Assembly (NCBI RefSeq): GCF_904846605.1 | Contig: NZ_CAJHBI010000014.1 | Location: 1-64,000 of the forward strand | Source of the DNA: Psychrobacter sp. 72-O-c | GTDB lineage: Bacteria > Pseudomonadota > Gammaproteobacteria > Pseudomonadales > Moraxellaceae | Reading direction: 5' to 3' | DNA: 64,000 nt | The notes under the pieces: model-generated | The model's database searches: none | What the model was told of the DNA's origin: nothing | What the model saw: only the letters and a program-made list of their open reading frames with translations | Shown: positions 1 to 9,800 of the stretch, one piece after another | Layout of the letters: the number at the start of each line of letters is the position of its first letter | Position numbering within the stretch: the first letter of the stretch is position 1 | Program-made: the position numbers and the translations under genes

Positions 1-90
1 AAGGAGACGTTGGCGAGCTCTGGGGTTACTCTCGGTCTTCGAGAGTTTGCCAAAGTCATGATCTTTTAGGGTATATGTTGGTATAGTCAT
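1..90 (-). CDS. N-terminal fragment of a possible IS630-type transposase or helix-turn-helix protein
   Basis: An ATG at 90-88 on the minus strand opens a frame of 30 codons that runs without a stop off the left edge. The peptide begins MTIPTYTLKDHDFGKL and ends in RARQRLL. The RARQRLL stretch resembles the start of the helix-turn-helix region of IS630-type transposases, which often begin with a short basic leader of this kind. That assignment is recall-based and weak, because only 30 residues are visible. No inverted repeat end was recognised in the 246-base AT-rich spacer to the next gene, which is divergently oriented and probably holds promoters for both genes. It could equally be a small DNA-binding protein. 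Confidence 0.4.
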   Translation of the reverse strand, partial: MTIPTYTLKDHDFGKLSKTESNPRARQRLL

Positions 91-336
91 AGCTGAATTA
101 TACTATATATTATGGGTTTGGTATTAGCTTTTGACCACGATATAACGATGTTTTTATGGTAATTTTGCAGGATGACTTGCAACACTAACCTTCAATAATA
201 GTATGACTTTTTACAAATCAGCCTTACCGTCTGGACTGACAATCCGTTACAATCGCGTTAGATTAGCAGGCTAAACTAGTTGGCTGTGCTTATCGCTACT
301 TCTTCATTTCTCTTGACTGGATAGAGGTCTAAGTCT

Positions 337-1821
337 TTGTCACTCTCGTCACTTAAAACCATCTCTCTTCAGCGCTTTTCGCTTAATTTCGCTGCCAATA
401 TTATTGCCGCTCTATGGATGCTGGTAGGGTCAACGCGTGCGTTCTCTTGGGTTAAACCAACTTTTATACAGTTTGCACTATTTGCGCTATTGGCACTCGG
501 TAGCAACGTGCTGTTTTCTTGGTTGGCAGCCGAGAACGGTAGCGTATTTAATGAGCAAGGAATGGTCAGCTATTTGATCTGGCCGATGATGATCCTATTG
601 AGCGGTATTATTCTTGCACGGCGCTCTGGTAATCAGACACTGGTTTTTGTACCGGTAGTACTGTGGTTGGTTGCCGATACGCTATCAGCGCTACTACAAA
701 GCATGGTGCAATTTTTGGGTAGTTATGGCTGGCTGCCGGACTGGAGTTATTCATTTTTACCGATATTATTTCTAGTCCTGTTTTTGTGGCAAACGCTGGC
801 GCTATTATGGGTTTTTGCCCGGCGCCTGCGCACCCCCTGGTGGGAGCGGATTATTGTATTGGTAGGGGCAGTGGCGCTATTAACCATCTGGCAACGTAAT
901 GTCGCAGACCAACCTATCTTTAAGCAAATTCCTGTACAACCCGTATTAGCAGAAGCGGCACTATACGAGCAGCCCCGCCTTCTACAGCAAGCTTTAGATG
1001 GCATTAATCCAAGCGTATCTGGCAAAACTGACTGGTACTTTATGGGTGTAGCAGGGTTTGCAGACCAGAACGTGTTTCGCTCGGAAATTAATAAAGTGCG
1101 GCAGTTGTTTGATGTGCGTTTTGGTACCAGCGGTAATTCGCTCGCTTTAATTAATAATACTTATAGTTGGCTAGATGAACCAATCGCTAGCAAAACCAGT
1201 ATTCTGCGTGGGCTAAAAAAGATTGGCCAGCAGATGGATACCGATGAAGATGTGTTATTACTGACCCTATCTTCGCATGGAGATCAGGACATCATTCAAC
1301 TGGCGAACCCGCCGCTTGAAATGGATAATCTAGAGGCGGCATGGTTACGTGAAGCATTAGACGCTTCAGGTATCCGCTGGCGGGTGATTGTAGTATCTGC
1401 CTGTTACTCAGGATCATTTATTGATGAGCTGGCTTCGCCAACTACCGTCGTTATCACGGCTTCAGCAGCTGATAAGATGTCGTTTGGCTGTACCAATACT
1501 GCAGAGATGACTTATTTTGGTCAAGCATTTTTTGCTGAGAGTTTGCGTGAGAACACTAGCTTTGCGGCCGCTTTTAAAGACGCTAGCTTGCGAGTCAGTG
1601 AGCGCGAAGGCTTTATGGGTTTTGAGCCCTCTGAGCCGCAGATGGTGGTGGGCAGTCTGATGGAAACTGCGCTACCTGCTTTTGAGCAAGTATTGTTCGA
1701 TAGTTCGCGGCCCTCTGTAGCGAATATAACTAATGCTAATGAAATTAGTGACGCTACGATCAATATTGGGGCTGATACGATATCTAATAACGTATCTAAT
1801 GTAGCAGTAACTAATGAGTGA
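337..1821 (+). CDS. Membrane-anchored peptidase C13 (legumain-like) family protein
   Basis: A 494-residue protein. The N-terminal ~190 residues are hydrophobic, with about five predicted membrane segments. From about residue 210 a soluble domain follows with the two hallmarks of clan CD cysteine peptidases: a His in SSHGDQD (His314) and a Cys in VSACYSGS (Cys356), each after a hydrophobic strand. That is the catalytic dyad pattern of family C13, related to legumain and caspases. The Cys-following motif and a downstream ITASAADKMSFGC segment match bacterial C13 proteins. The C-terminal ~45 residues are Asn/Ala/Thr-rich and look disordered. The start is TTG at 337, with AGAGG about nine bases upstream. 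The gene stands alone between divergent and codirectional neighbours. Substrate and role are unknown; the active domain could face either side of the membrane. Confidence 0.8.
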   Translation: MSLSSLKTISLQRFSLNFAANIIAALWMLVGSTRAFSWVKPTFIQFALFALLALGSNVLFSWLAAENGSVFNEQGMVSYLIWPMMILLSGIILARRSGNQTLVFVPVVLWLVADTLSALLQSMVQFLGSYGWLPDWSYSFLPILFLVLFLWQTLALLWVFARRLRTPWWERIIVLVGAVALLTIWQRNVADQPIFKQIPVQPVLAEAALYEQPRLLQQALDGINPSVSGKTDWYFMGVAGFADQNVFRSEINKVRQLFDVRFGTSGNSLALINNTYSWLDEPIASKTSILRGLKKIGQQMDTDEDVLLLTLSSHGDQDIIQLANPPLEMDNLEAAWLREALDASGIRWRVIVVSACYSGSFIDELASPTTVVITASAADKMSFGCTNTAEMTYFGQAFFAESLRENTSFAAAFKDASLRVSEREGFMGFEPSEPQMVVGSLMETALPAFEQVLFDSSRPSVANITNANEISDATINIGADTISNNVSNVAVTNE

Positions 1822-1977
1822 TAACAAATAATACAGTATGACCCGTAACATCAGCTTAATAACGATCTATATAAAGCCAACGATGCAGACCTTTAGAGTT
1901 TGTATAATGGTGAGGATGATTGTTATAAAAAAAAGTATTAAATATTTATGAAATAGTAAAAGAAAGGGATATTAACC

Positions 1978-2886
1978 ATGAATGATTATTACGCCCACAG
2001 TCTACCGGCTAGCTCAAAGCTGACGCAAAAAAGCGTCAATCGCTGCTTTGATGGTGAGCAACATTATTACAGTCATGACTCAGAGGCAACCAAGACCTGT
2101 ATGACTTTTAGTATCTATTTACCTGATGAGGCGTTGGCAGGCCATAGTTGCCCTGCTATTTTGTATTTGTCAGGCCTCACTTGTAATGCAGATAACGTGA
2201 CTCACAAAGCGCATTTTCAACAAAAATGTAGCGAGCTTGGCATTATATTTATTGCCCCAGATAGCTCTCCTCGAAGTGCGCCACGTAGCGATAACAATGA
2301 AAATGATAGCGTGCCAAACGATGAGCGTTATTTTGTCGGTCAAGGGGCAAGCTATTATGTCGATGCGACCTGTGCGCCGTGGTCAGACAACTTTAATATG
2401 CAAACCTATATCGTCGATGAGCTATATGATTTGCTGCATGTTGAGTTTGCAATTAATAGTATCGGTGTCATGGGACACTCTATGGGTGGTCACGGCGCGC
2501 TACTATTAGGTTTTAAATTTCCTAGTAAGTTTGTCAGCGTCTCAGCGTTATCACCGGTATGTTCGGCTAGTGAATCAGCATGGGGGCAGGCGGCCTACAC
2601 CGAATATTTTGGCGATGATAAGGCTTTGTGGACCGAGTCCGATGCGTCGTATACGATTGAGTCTGTCGGACGTCAATACTCAACTATATTGGTTGACCAA
2701 GGTGCCGCAGACGACTTCTTAGCGGATGGGCAATTACAGACGCCTAAATTACAACAGGCTTGCGAGAAAGCGAAACAGCCATTGACGCTACGTTATAAAG
2801 CGGGTCATGACCACAGCTATTATTTTATTCAGACCGTAATGAACGATCATATCGAACATCACTGGCGCATGGCACAAATGAGCTAA
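1978..2886 (+). CDS. fghA: S-formylglutathione hydrolase
   Basis: A 302-residue alpha/beta hydrolase of the esterase D type. It hydrolyses S-formylglutathione to formate and glutathione, the second step of glutathione-dependent formaldehyde detoxification. The nucleophile elbow GHSMGGHGAL places the catalytic Ser at about residue 168. The family motif LYLSGLTCNADN is near residue 62, an Asp follows in DQGAADDF (about residue 242), and a C-terminal GHDHSYYF holds the catalytic His (about residue 276). The length is close to the family norm of about 280, with a slightly long N-terminus. A good ribosome site (AAAGGGA) precedes the ATG. The usual partner, a class III alcohol dehydrogenase gene (adhC/frmA), is not adjacent, so the pathway must be split across the genome. 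Confidence 0.92.
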   Translation: MNDYYAHSLPASSKLTQKSVNRCFDGEQHYYSHDSEATKTCMTFSIYLPDEALAGHSCPAILYLSGLTCNADNVTHKAHFQQKCSELGIIFIAPDSSPRSAPRSDNNENDSVPNDERYFVGQGASYYVDATCAPWSDNFNMQTYIVDELYDLLHVEFAINSIGVMGHSMGGHGALLLGFKFPSKFVSVSALSPVCSASESAWGQAAYTEYFGDDKALWTESDASYTIESVGRQYSTILVDQGAADDFLADGQLQTPKLQQACEKAKQPLTLRYKAGHDHSYYFIQTVMNDHIEHHWRMAQMS

Positions 2887-2975
2887 ACTTTGGCTTTACG
2901 AAATCAATAGAGTTGTATTTCATATAGAAACAAGTAGACAGCAAGGCATATAAACGCTTTAAAGGATAGATTATT

Positions 2976-3470
2976 ATGACAAACTCTCAAACATCATCAA
3001 TAGCTGACCGCTTAGATACCAAACAGCATCAGCAACAAACTGCTCAATCGTCGCTTGCTATAATGCAGGCCGACATAGATACGGCGCTACAAGAAAAGAA
3101 AAAAGTAAAGCAAAAAACCAGCGCTAACGGGTTAAATAACGACAAGTCAGACTCTGTTAATTCAGATATTATTGATTCAGCTAATCGGGTATCAAAAGTA
3201 ACAGATGTGGCAGCTAATAGAGCACTGGACGCCGTGCAAATGTCACGGGTGATAGAGATGGCATGGGAAGATAGAACGCCGTTTGCTGCGATAGAGCACA
3301 GTTATGGACTCAACGAAACTGACGTGATTAAATTGATGCGTCAGCAATTAAAGCTCTCTTCTTTTCGATTGTGGCGGCAGAGGGTGACGGGACGTGCTAC
3401 TAAGCATCAAGCGAAACGTACATTTATGGTAGGCCGTGCCTATTGTAAAACTCAATATAAGCCACGATAG
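2976..3470 (+). CDS. DUF2805 / TIGR03643 family protein
   Basis: A 164-residue soluble protein. The first ~75 residues are low complexity, rich in Gln, Asn, Ser and Lys, and likely disordered. The C-terminal ~75 residues carry the conserved core of a small uncharacterised family: VIEMAWEDRTPFAAIE, a helix-turn-helix-like YGLNETDVIKLMRQ, then LSSFRLWRQRVTGR with a basic tail. Family members are usually only 70-90 residues, so the N-terminal extension is unusual. The fold suggests nucleic-acid binding, but no function is established. An AAAGGA ribosome site precedes the ATG. It lies between fghA and rpe without overlap, so it is probably separately transcribed. Confidence 0.82.
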   Translation: MTNSQTSSIADRLDTKQHQQQTAQSSLAIMQADIDTALQEKKKVKQKTSANGLNNDKSDSVNSDIIDSANRVSKVTDVAANRALDAVQMSRVIEMAWEDRTPFAAIEHSYGLNETDVIKLMRQQLKLSSFRLWRQRVTGRATKHQAKRTFMVGRAYCKTQYKPR

Positions 3471-3667
3471 TAATATTATTGGCTTATCTAATAATTTAAT
3501 AGTAATTTTTCAATAGCGAGTTTTTAATATCGAGGTATAACTCCTCATAGTTACTGACTCGTGATGCAAAATGCTTAGCGTTTGCCCTATGTTACAATAA
3601 AGCCATCCAAATATTTTCTTGCACTTTCATTGATATTTTAAGCAAACTTCAACTAGGTAGCTCAATT

Positions 3668-4360
3668 ATGATTTGTCCTTCTAAGCAATATCTGATTGCC
3701 CCTTCTGTCTTATCTGCTGACTTTGCGCGCCTAGGCGAGGAAGTTGAGCGGGTATTGGAGTCTGGTGCTGACGTGATTCATTTTGATGTGATGGACAATC
3801 ACTATGTACCGAATCTCACCTTTGGTAGTATGATATGTAAGGCGCTGCGCGATTACGGCATAGATGCTCCTATTGACGTGCATTTGATGGTGTCCCCAGT
3901 AGACGGCATGATTGAGCAGTTCTTAGAAGCCGGGGCCAGCATTATTACCTTCCATCCAGAAGCTAGTGGCCATGTCGATCGCTCGCTACAACTTATTAAA
4001 GATGGCGGTGCGAAATGTGGGTTGGTACTCAATCCTGCTACGCCGCTACATTATCTAGATTATGTGATGGACAAAGTCGATCAAATCTTATTGATGAGCG
4101 TGAACCCAGGGTTTGGTGGCCAATCATTTATTGACAGCACCTTAGTTAAGGTACGTGAAGTCCGTAAGCTTATCGACGACAGTGGCCGCGACATCAGATT
4201 AGAGGTGGATGGAGGTATTAAAGCCAATAACATCCGCGCTATTGCCGAAGCTGGTGCCGATATGTTCGTTGCCGGTTCTGCTATTTTCAACCAACAGGAC
4301 TATAGCGCTGCTATTACCGCCATGCGCGAAGAGTTAGCATTAGTAAGTAGCAGCAAATAA
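3668..4360 (+). CDS. rpe: Ribulose-phosphate 3-epimerase
   Basis: A 230-residue cytosolic TIM-barrel enzyme that interconverts ribulose 5-phosphate and xylulose 5-phosphate in the pentose phosphate pathway. Motifs are in the usual order: [16 protein letters not shown] at the N-terminus, [16 protein letters not shown] with metal-binding His and Asp, [27 protein letters not shown] (phosphate loop), LEVDGGIK, and the terminal [11 protein letters not shown]. The length matches the family. A phosphoglycolate phosphatase gene (gph) often follows rpe in gammaproteobacteria, but here the next gene is an unrelated small membrane protein. Confidence 0.97.
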   Translation: MICPSKQYLIAPSVLSADFARLGEEVERVLESGADVIHFDVMDNHYVPNLTFGSMICKALRDYGIDAPIDVHLMVSPVDGMIEQFLEAGASIITFHPEASGHVDRSLQLIKDGGAKCGLVLNPATPLHYLDYVMDKVDQILLMSVNPGFGGQSFIDSTLVKVREVRKLIDDSGRDIRLEVDGGIKANNIRAIAEAGADMFVAGSAIFNQQDYSAAITAMREELALVSSSK

Positions 4361-4441
4361 CGGTTCAATTTAAAAAAATAAATTTAAAACTAGGTTTAAA
4401 GTCTTTTACCAATCGCAATTATAGCTATAAAGAGGTGAAAT

Positions 4442-4834
4442 ATGGATACTCAAAAATCGTTTGCCCCGTCAGCGCCGTCCAACCAAGTGCAGGGCGATAG
4501 TTATGATAAAGGCGACAGTCAGCAACCCCATCAGATTGAGAAGCGCAGCTTGGTTCCTAAAGGCATTACTATTGGCATGGCAGTCTTTGCGTTAATTTTA
4601 AGCCTAGCCGGTTACGGCTTTCGCTTAATGGTAGGTGATGATGTCGGAGAAGTATTACAGCATGCTGTGGTAGTAGTACCTGCGTTTATGCTTGGTATTC
4701 CCCTGTTTTTTTGGCTAGGGTCGCTTGTTCTTAACAAGGTTAAAGGCCTGCATATTGCAAGCTGGAACGCTATTAGTCTTGGTTACCTAACATCTTGTAT
4801 CTCTTTATTGTGGCTGATGGGTACTTATAGCTAG
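4442..4834 (+). CDS. Small membrane protein of unknown function
   Basis: A 130-residue protein with a polar, Gln/Ser/Asp-rich N-terminal ~35 residues and then three hydrophobic segments (about residues 42-60, 72-95 and 105-126) connected by short charged loops. The predicted topology is three membrane helices with a cytoplasmic N-terminal tail. No family was recognised. A strong ribosome site (AGAGGTGA) sits eight bases before the ATG, which supports real translation. It lies 81 bases after rpe and could be cotranscribed with it. Confidence 0.65.
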   Translation: MDTQKSFAPSAPSNQVQGDSYDKGDSQQPHQIEKRSLVPKGITIGMAVFALILSLAGYGFRLMVGDDVGEVLQHAVVVVPAFMLGIPLFFWLGSLVLNKVKGLHIASWNAISLGYLTSCISLLWLMGTYS

Positions 4835-4964
4835 GCGTTCTGTCTTACTACTTATAGATGTTGATATCGCTTTCAATCAACAATTTCATTGAATAACAGT
4901 TATGCTAAATAAACCTCTCTTTAAATCAATAAGTCACCCCTTTCAATCGTGACTGGATCCTTGC

Positions 4965-5276
4965 ATGCAAACATCACCTAGCAAAATTACTGATATTATT
5001 TTTCCCAAAGACATTCCAAACGGTTTAATTATTGCCCTAATCATCGGCTGTCTGTTATTAGGATTGGCATCGCTGCGCATAGGTAATGATTTACAAGGCT
5101 GGCTCAATGTTATCGAAAACTGGCTGTTAATGCTGTTGATATTGCCGACAGCCACTGCAACCGTTGCGCTACCGTTTAAGTACCGCGATCCTACTTTTGA
5201 GCTAAAACTAGCCTATTATATGGGTATGTTTGTGGCCTTGTTATTCACGATAGGTAAGTTGCGCTATTGGCGTTAA
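4965..5276 (+). CDS. Small membrane protein of unknown function
   Basis: A 103-residue protein with three hydrophobic segments (about residues 20-36, 48-66 and 78-95) and a short polar N-terminus. No conserved family was recognised. The start at 4965 has only a weak ribosome site (GGATC). It sits 130 bases after another small membrane protein gene in the same direction, and together the two may form a small envelope-associated unit. Coding character is reasonable because the frame is free of low-complexity sequence and ends with a basic KLRYWR tail typical of membrane proteins. Confidence 0.55.
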   Translation: MQTSPSKITDIIFPKDIPNGLIIALIIGCLLLGLASLRIGNDLQGWLNVIENWLLMLLILPTATATVALPFKYRDPTFELKLAYYMGMFVALLFTIGKLRYWR

Positions 5277-5485
5277 GGTTTTCGATATTGACGTTGAGGC
5301 ATCTACTATTATCGCGCAGTTAATAGGTACTCATTCATAAGACTTATGTGACTCCCCTTGAATTCTGGACGTAAAGCATCCATTGTATGAGTATGATATA
5401 TTTGCCCGTGTTGGTGCGCGCTGATAGCTTTGCTAAATTATAGTTTCTGCGCAACTATAAAACGAGATAATGAGGAAAACGCCAA

Positions 5486-5797
5486 ATGCCATATGATATT
5501 GATAATGAGATAGAAGTGGATATTGACAGTACCGACCAGTTTGCCGGACTTGCCAAAGAGACCACCCTTGAGCTAGTAGAAGCAGATAATGGCAGGTTAT
5601 TATTACGCGATGCTGAGGGTGATGATGAGCCGCTAATGACTATTGATTTCTCTGACAAGCTCAAAGAGTTGCTTGGTAGTGACACACAGCCAATCGGGCA
5701 GCACATGATTCATGCGGCCATTCAGGTCATTATGCAAAAGCAAATGAGCCAGTGGCATGCACATGTTTATGATAAAGAGCCAACGAACTACAGCTAA
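5486..5797 (+). CDS. Conserved-looking small acidic protein of unknown function
   Basis: A 103-residue acidic soluble protein with no signal peptide or membrane segment. It has alternating hydrophobic residues suggestive of a small beta-rich domain (LELVEADNGRLLLRDA, then PLMTIDFSDKLKELL) and a C-terminal helix with a HMIHAAIQVIMQKQM segment. No family is recognised. GAGG nine bases before the ATG supports the start. It is followed by a strong bidirectional terminator shared with the convergent ribosomal protein genes. Confidence 0.6.
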   Translation: MPYDIDNEIEVDIDSTDQFAGLAKETTLELVEADNGRLLLRDAEGDDEPLMTIDFSDKLKELLGSDTQPIGQHMIHAAIQVIMQKQMSQWHAHVYDKEPTNYS

Positions 5798-5860
5798 TAC
5801 GCACGAAATTTGTCCCATGCAAACGAATAGCAATTAGCGATCAAAACAGCAGACAATAAA

Positions 5861-5891
5861 AAAGGGTTTATCAATTGATAAACCCTTTTTT
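5861..5891. terminator. Bidirectional intrinsic terminator
   Basis: A perfect 28-base palindrome at 5861-5888 (arm AAAGGGTTTATCAA) is followed by a T run on one side and preceded by an A run on the other. It can stop transcription from the small acidic gene on the left and from rpmB-rpmG converging on the right. Confidence 0.85.
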
Positions 5892-5955
5892 TATTTAGCA
5901 CCAAATAACTCCAGTGAAAAACGACACTCTAATAATAGTTATCCGTAAATAAATA

Positions 5956-6111
5956 TTATTTGATTTTTGCTTCTTTAAAGATCACATGCTGGCGAATTTT
6001 TGGATCAAACTTTTTGATTTCCATTTTGCCAGGCATCGTGCGCTTGTTTTTGGTAGTGGTGTAATAATACCCAGTACCAGCAGTTGATACCAACTTGATT
6101 TTATCTCTCAT
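5956..6111 (-). CDS. rpmG: 50S ribosomal protein L33
   Basis: A 51-residue protein read from ATG at 6111 to TAA at 5956. It begins [19 protein letters not shown] and continues with [18 protein letters not shown] and a basic C-terminus. This is the zinc-free L33 form, as it lacks the CxxC pairs of the alternative paralogue. Length and sequence are as expected for gammaproteobacterial L33. It lies 39 bases downstream of rpmB, the conserved rpmB-rpmG operon order, and a GGGAAAC ribosome site precedes it. Function: structural protein of the large ribosomal subunit near the E site. Confidence 0.95.
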   Translation of the reverse strand: MRDKIKLVSTAGTGYYYTTTKNKRTMPGKMEIKKFDPKIRQHVIFKEAKIK

Positions 6112-6150
6112 GATAGTTTCCCTTTAAATGATAGCGTGCAAGCACTAAGC

Positions 6151-6387
6151 TTAAACTTTTTGACCTTGTGCGCGCAAATCTGCTAACACTTTATCGATAC
6201 CTAGTTTGTCAATGATGCGCATACCTTTAGTAGATATACGTAGACGAACAAAACGATTTTCAGATTCTACCCAAAAACGATGGCGTTGAAGGTTTGGTAG
6301 AAAGCGACGACGGGTTTTGTTGTTTGCGTGCGAAACATTATTACCCACCATAGGGCGCTTTCCAGTCACTTGGCAAACTCTAGACAT
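6151..6387 (-). CDS. rpmB: 50S ribosomal protein L28
   Basis: A 78-residue protein starting [20 protein letters not shown] with the family hallmark [13 protein letters not shown]. The frame is open further upstream, but the start at 6387 is chosen because it gives the canonical length and N-terminus and has AGGAG eight bases before the ATG. It is the first gene of the rpmB-rpmG operon. The protein is a basic component of the large ribosomal subunit. Confidence 0.97.
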   Translation of the reverse strand: MSRVCQVTGKRPMVGNNVSHANNKTRRRFLPNLQRHRFWVESENRFVRLRISTKGMRIIDKLGIDKVLADLRAQGQKV

Positions 6388-6883
6388 GGCGAACTCCTGA
6401 TCTATGAAGTATGAGTCATTCTCATACCAGTCTGGGCAAGTTGCGCGCATTTGCGGCATGGACACAGCAAGCGGCATCATTGCACCAAACAAAACTATAT
6501 GAAGGTTGAGCTGGTATTTCTGTCATCTAAAGGCAAATAACAGGCAGACCAATTCAGAAAATTTTAAAGTCGACATTTATACCATAAAATCAATAAATAC
6601 TCAAACTATTTTATGATAATTGTCGTCATGTAAGTCAGCTATTATACCCTGAATTTCATGCGCTATGTTGTTGATTACTTAATGCAAAGTTTTAATTTTT
6701 AGTTGTAAGTTATAACAAAAGTCAGTAAAGTTGCTGTTATAAATTTCATACAAACTGTTAATATAATTAACCTTAATGTAAATCTATGTATCGTTGCCTT
6801 TCTTTTAGGTGTTTTCCCGAAGAAGAGGCAAGGATTTATACTTTTTTGGTTGATCAGAATATTGCTGATGCGGAGTTCGAAAT
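6388..6883. other. Divergent intergenic region between rpmB and the giant lipoprotein gene
   Basis: About 500 AT-rich bases with no convincing gene. It must hold the rpmB promoter (minus strand) and the promoter of the lipoprotein gene (plus strand). A TATAAT at 6762-6767 is a candidate -10 element for the plus strand, but no good -35 was found at the right distance. A GGAG about nine bases before 6884 is the ribosome site of the lipoprotein gene. Confidence 0.45.
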
Positions 6884-9800
6884 ATGTCCTATAGCTCACT
6901 ACCCCTTACTTCTAAGTTGTTTCAACTTACCTCTTTAACTTGCGCCTTAGCTTTAGCTGGTTGTGGTGGTGGAGAGGGTGATACGGTAGATTCTATTGCT
7001 CCTGAACCTGATACAGGCTTAAATCCAGGCACGGGTTCTGGTAATGGCAATAATAATGGTGGTGGCAATAATGGTGGTGGTGAGCAAACGCCTGATATTG
7101 AGCCTGACTTCTTTTTGCAAAAACTTACTCCAATGCCAACTATTATTGAGCTATCAAATGAGCCAACTACCTTCAACGTCACTGTCAAAGCTGCTGAAGT
7201 AAGCTCTGGTGGTGCGATGGTTGGTAAAGCGGTTACTTTGAAAGTAGTAAATTCTGAAACTAATGGCATTACTATCGAGGGTCAGAGTACACAAACTACT
7301 GATAATGATGGTAATGCTGTATATACGCTTAAGCTCAACCCTCAAGCCGTTGCCGATAAGGCTGCATTGATAGATCAAGGCTTCACCTTAATCGCAACTG
7401 CTAAGAAAGCTGATGGCACGGCTATAGCGCCACAGGAATTGAAAGTTAGTGTGTTCAAAGAAGGCAATGGTAGCGGCGAGCCAATTATCGAAAGTAAGCT
7501 TGAGATACAGCCGTTATTAAGTACAAGTTCGGTCTCCAATAACGTTTTGAACCCCTATGGTGATAGTGCTCAACTTAACGTAACTGCCAAAAATAGCAAT
7601 GGGGCACGCGCTCAAAATGTGAAAGTAGGATTGGGCATTGCAAATATAAAAGGTATATCTATCATAGGTGGCAACAGTAAAGTCACAGATGCTAATGGCG
7701 TCGCTACTTTCGATATCAAAATAAATGAGAATCTATCGGAAGTTGAACGCAATGCGTTGTTACAAGGTGAAGGTATTGCTTATGCCATTAGCATTCAAGA
7801 GCAAGATGGTGCTACTAAGCAAGAGACAGGTAATTTATCTATAGCGCTACCAGTCTCTGATTATACTCTAAGCAGAGTTAATAGCTTGAAGCCCCTCAGC
7901 GCGTACGGTGACACACAACAACTGACAATCGCTGCTAAACCAAAAAACAGTAGCGTATCAACGAATGTTGAAGGTGCTGAAGTCACTATCAAACTCAATG
8001 ATGCACTTGAAGGTGTCAGCTTAGCGAATAACCAGTTAACCTTAGATAGTCAGGGTCGAGCCACTGTTGCTTTGACAATAGCACCTGATTTAAAAGACGC
8101 TGCACGTAAAGCACTTGCTAAAGCTGGTATCAGTTATACCGTAACATTGACAGAGCCTAACCGTTCAATCACTCCTCAGACGTTTACGAGTTTAGTTGAA
8201 ATACCGATTGCACAAAACGTTGTTAGCTTCGAAGGAAGCGATAAAAAACAAATCTCAAGCTCTGGTGGTAGTGCAATCATTAGCTTTAGAGTAAACAATA
8301 AAAATGGTGGAGCAGTAGCCAATCAATTAGTTTCAGCAACCCTACCAACTTCTTTGACTAGTAAAGGCTTACTAACTATTGATGGTAGTGCTGAGCAGTC
8401 TACTGATGAGAGGGGTGTTGTAAGCTATACTGTACGTGTGCCGGCAGGACTAAATGAAGTACAAAAAACAGAAGTAGAGAAAGCGAATAGCTTTGTTGTA
8501 GGTGTAAACGTCGTTGAGGCCTCCGGTGTTAGTAGCAACGCAAGTAGCGAAAGTATTAAGATTGGTTCGGATATTGGTCAAAGTGATATCACATTAACAG
8601 CTAAAAGTATCCCCACCACTGTAAATATTTTAGAAGACCAATTTAAGCTACAAATTGCAGCCAAACGTAAAAATGGTAGTGCCGCAGCTGGCAGAACCGT
8701 AAAACTAGTTATAAACGAAGGTTCGAGTACTGGTGTTACGATTCGAGGTAATCAGCAGACTACTAATGATAATGGTATAGCTGAGTTTAATATTGGTATT
8801 AGCCAAAGTTTAACGCAAATTCAACGTGACCAACTGATTAAGTTTGGCATTAGTTATACTGCTATTCTAACTGATGAAGATGGCACACAGTCTAAGATTA
8901 CTCAAAAAATCAAAGTTGAGCAACCAGTAACTAGTATTCAGTTTGCTTCTATCATGACGCCAACTATTAGTGAACTTGGCGGCAGTGGCGACATTGGTAT
9001 TACACTAACGACTAAAGGTAGTGGTGCTCAACCAGTGAAAGGGCAAGCAGTTGCTATTCAATTGGGTAAAGCAGCGCTAGATTATGGCGTTACTGTCAAC
9101 GCAGAGTCGGTGACTACTGACTTTAATGGTGAGACTGCTTTCACAGTTAGTATACCAAAAGGTAAAACAGCAGCAGAACGTGCTAAGTTTAAAGCCACTG
9201 GTATTAACTACCAGCTGTCGTATGTCGAAAAAGGTATTACCTACTCTGAAATCGGTAAAGTTAATATCACAACTCCTGAAGTTGACTTAAGTATTCTCAA
9301 TGCTACGAATAACATTGATAATCAAGCAGGCTATATCCTTAACAATGTAGGTAGTGATGCTACGATACAAGCCCAGCTCAACAACCAGTCATCTGGTGAG
9401 CAAATAGCCAGTCAGCCAGTTAAATTAGTATTTGAAAACAAGTCGTTAGCTAGTTTATTGACTGTCAATGACCAAATTGGCTCATCGAATATTACTGCTA
9501 ATACAGATGCCAATGGCTTAGTTAGCTTCAAAGTTGTAGTACCAAACAACTTAACTGATGAGCAAAAAGAAGCGCTCAGCAAGCAAGTATTGACTGCCAA
9601 ATTAACTGAAACACTGACAGGTAATGAGCAACTAGTTAATATTAAAGTACAGTCTATGACTGCTGCTATCTCTTTATTACCGCAGCAATCAAAAGATCTT
9701 AACCTAAATGGCGGTGAGACTCAGATTGAAGTGATAGCCAAAGATAAAAAAGGCAATATTGTAACGGGGCAAAAGGTATTCTTAGCACTACCAGCTACTA

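Noticed and set aside
6388..6492. Longer version of rpmB with 35 additional N-terminal residues.
   Set aside because: L28 is conserved at about 78 residues and the ATG at 6387 has an excellent AGGAG ribosome site.
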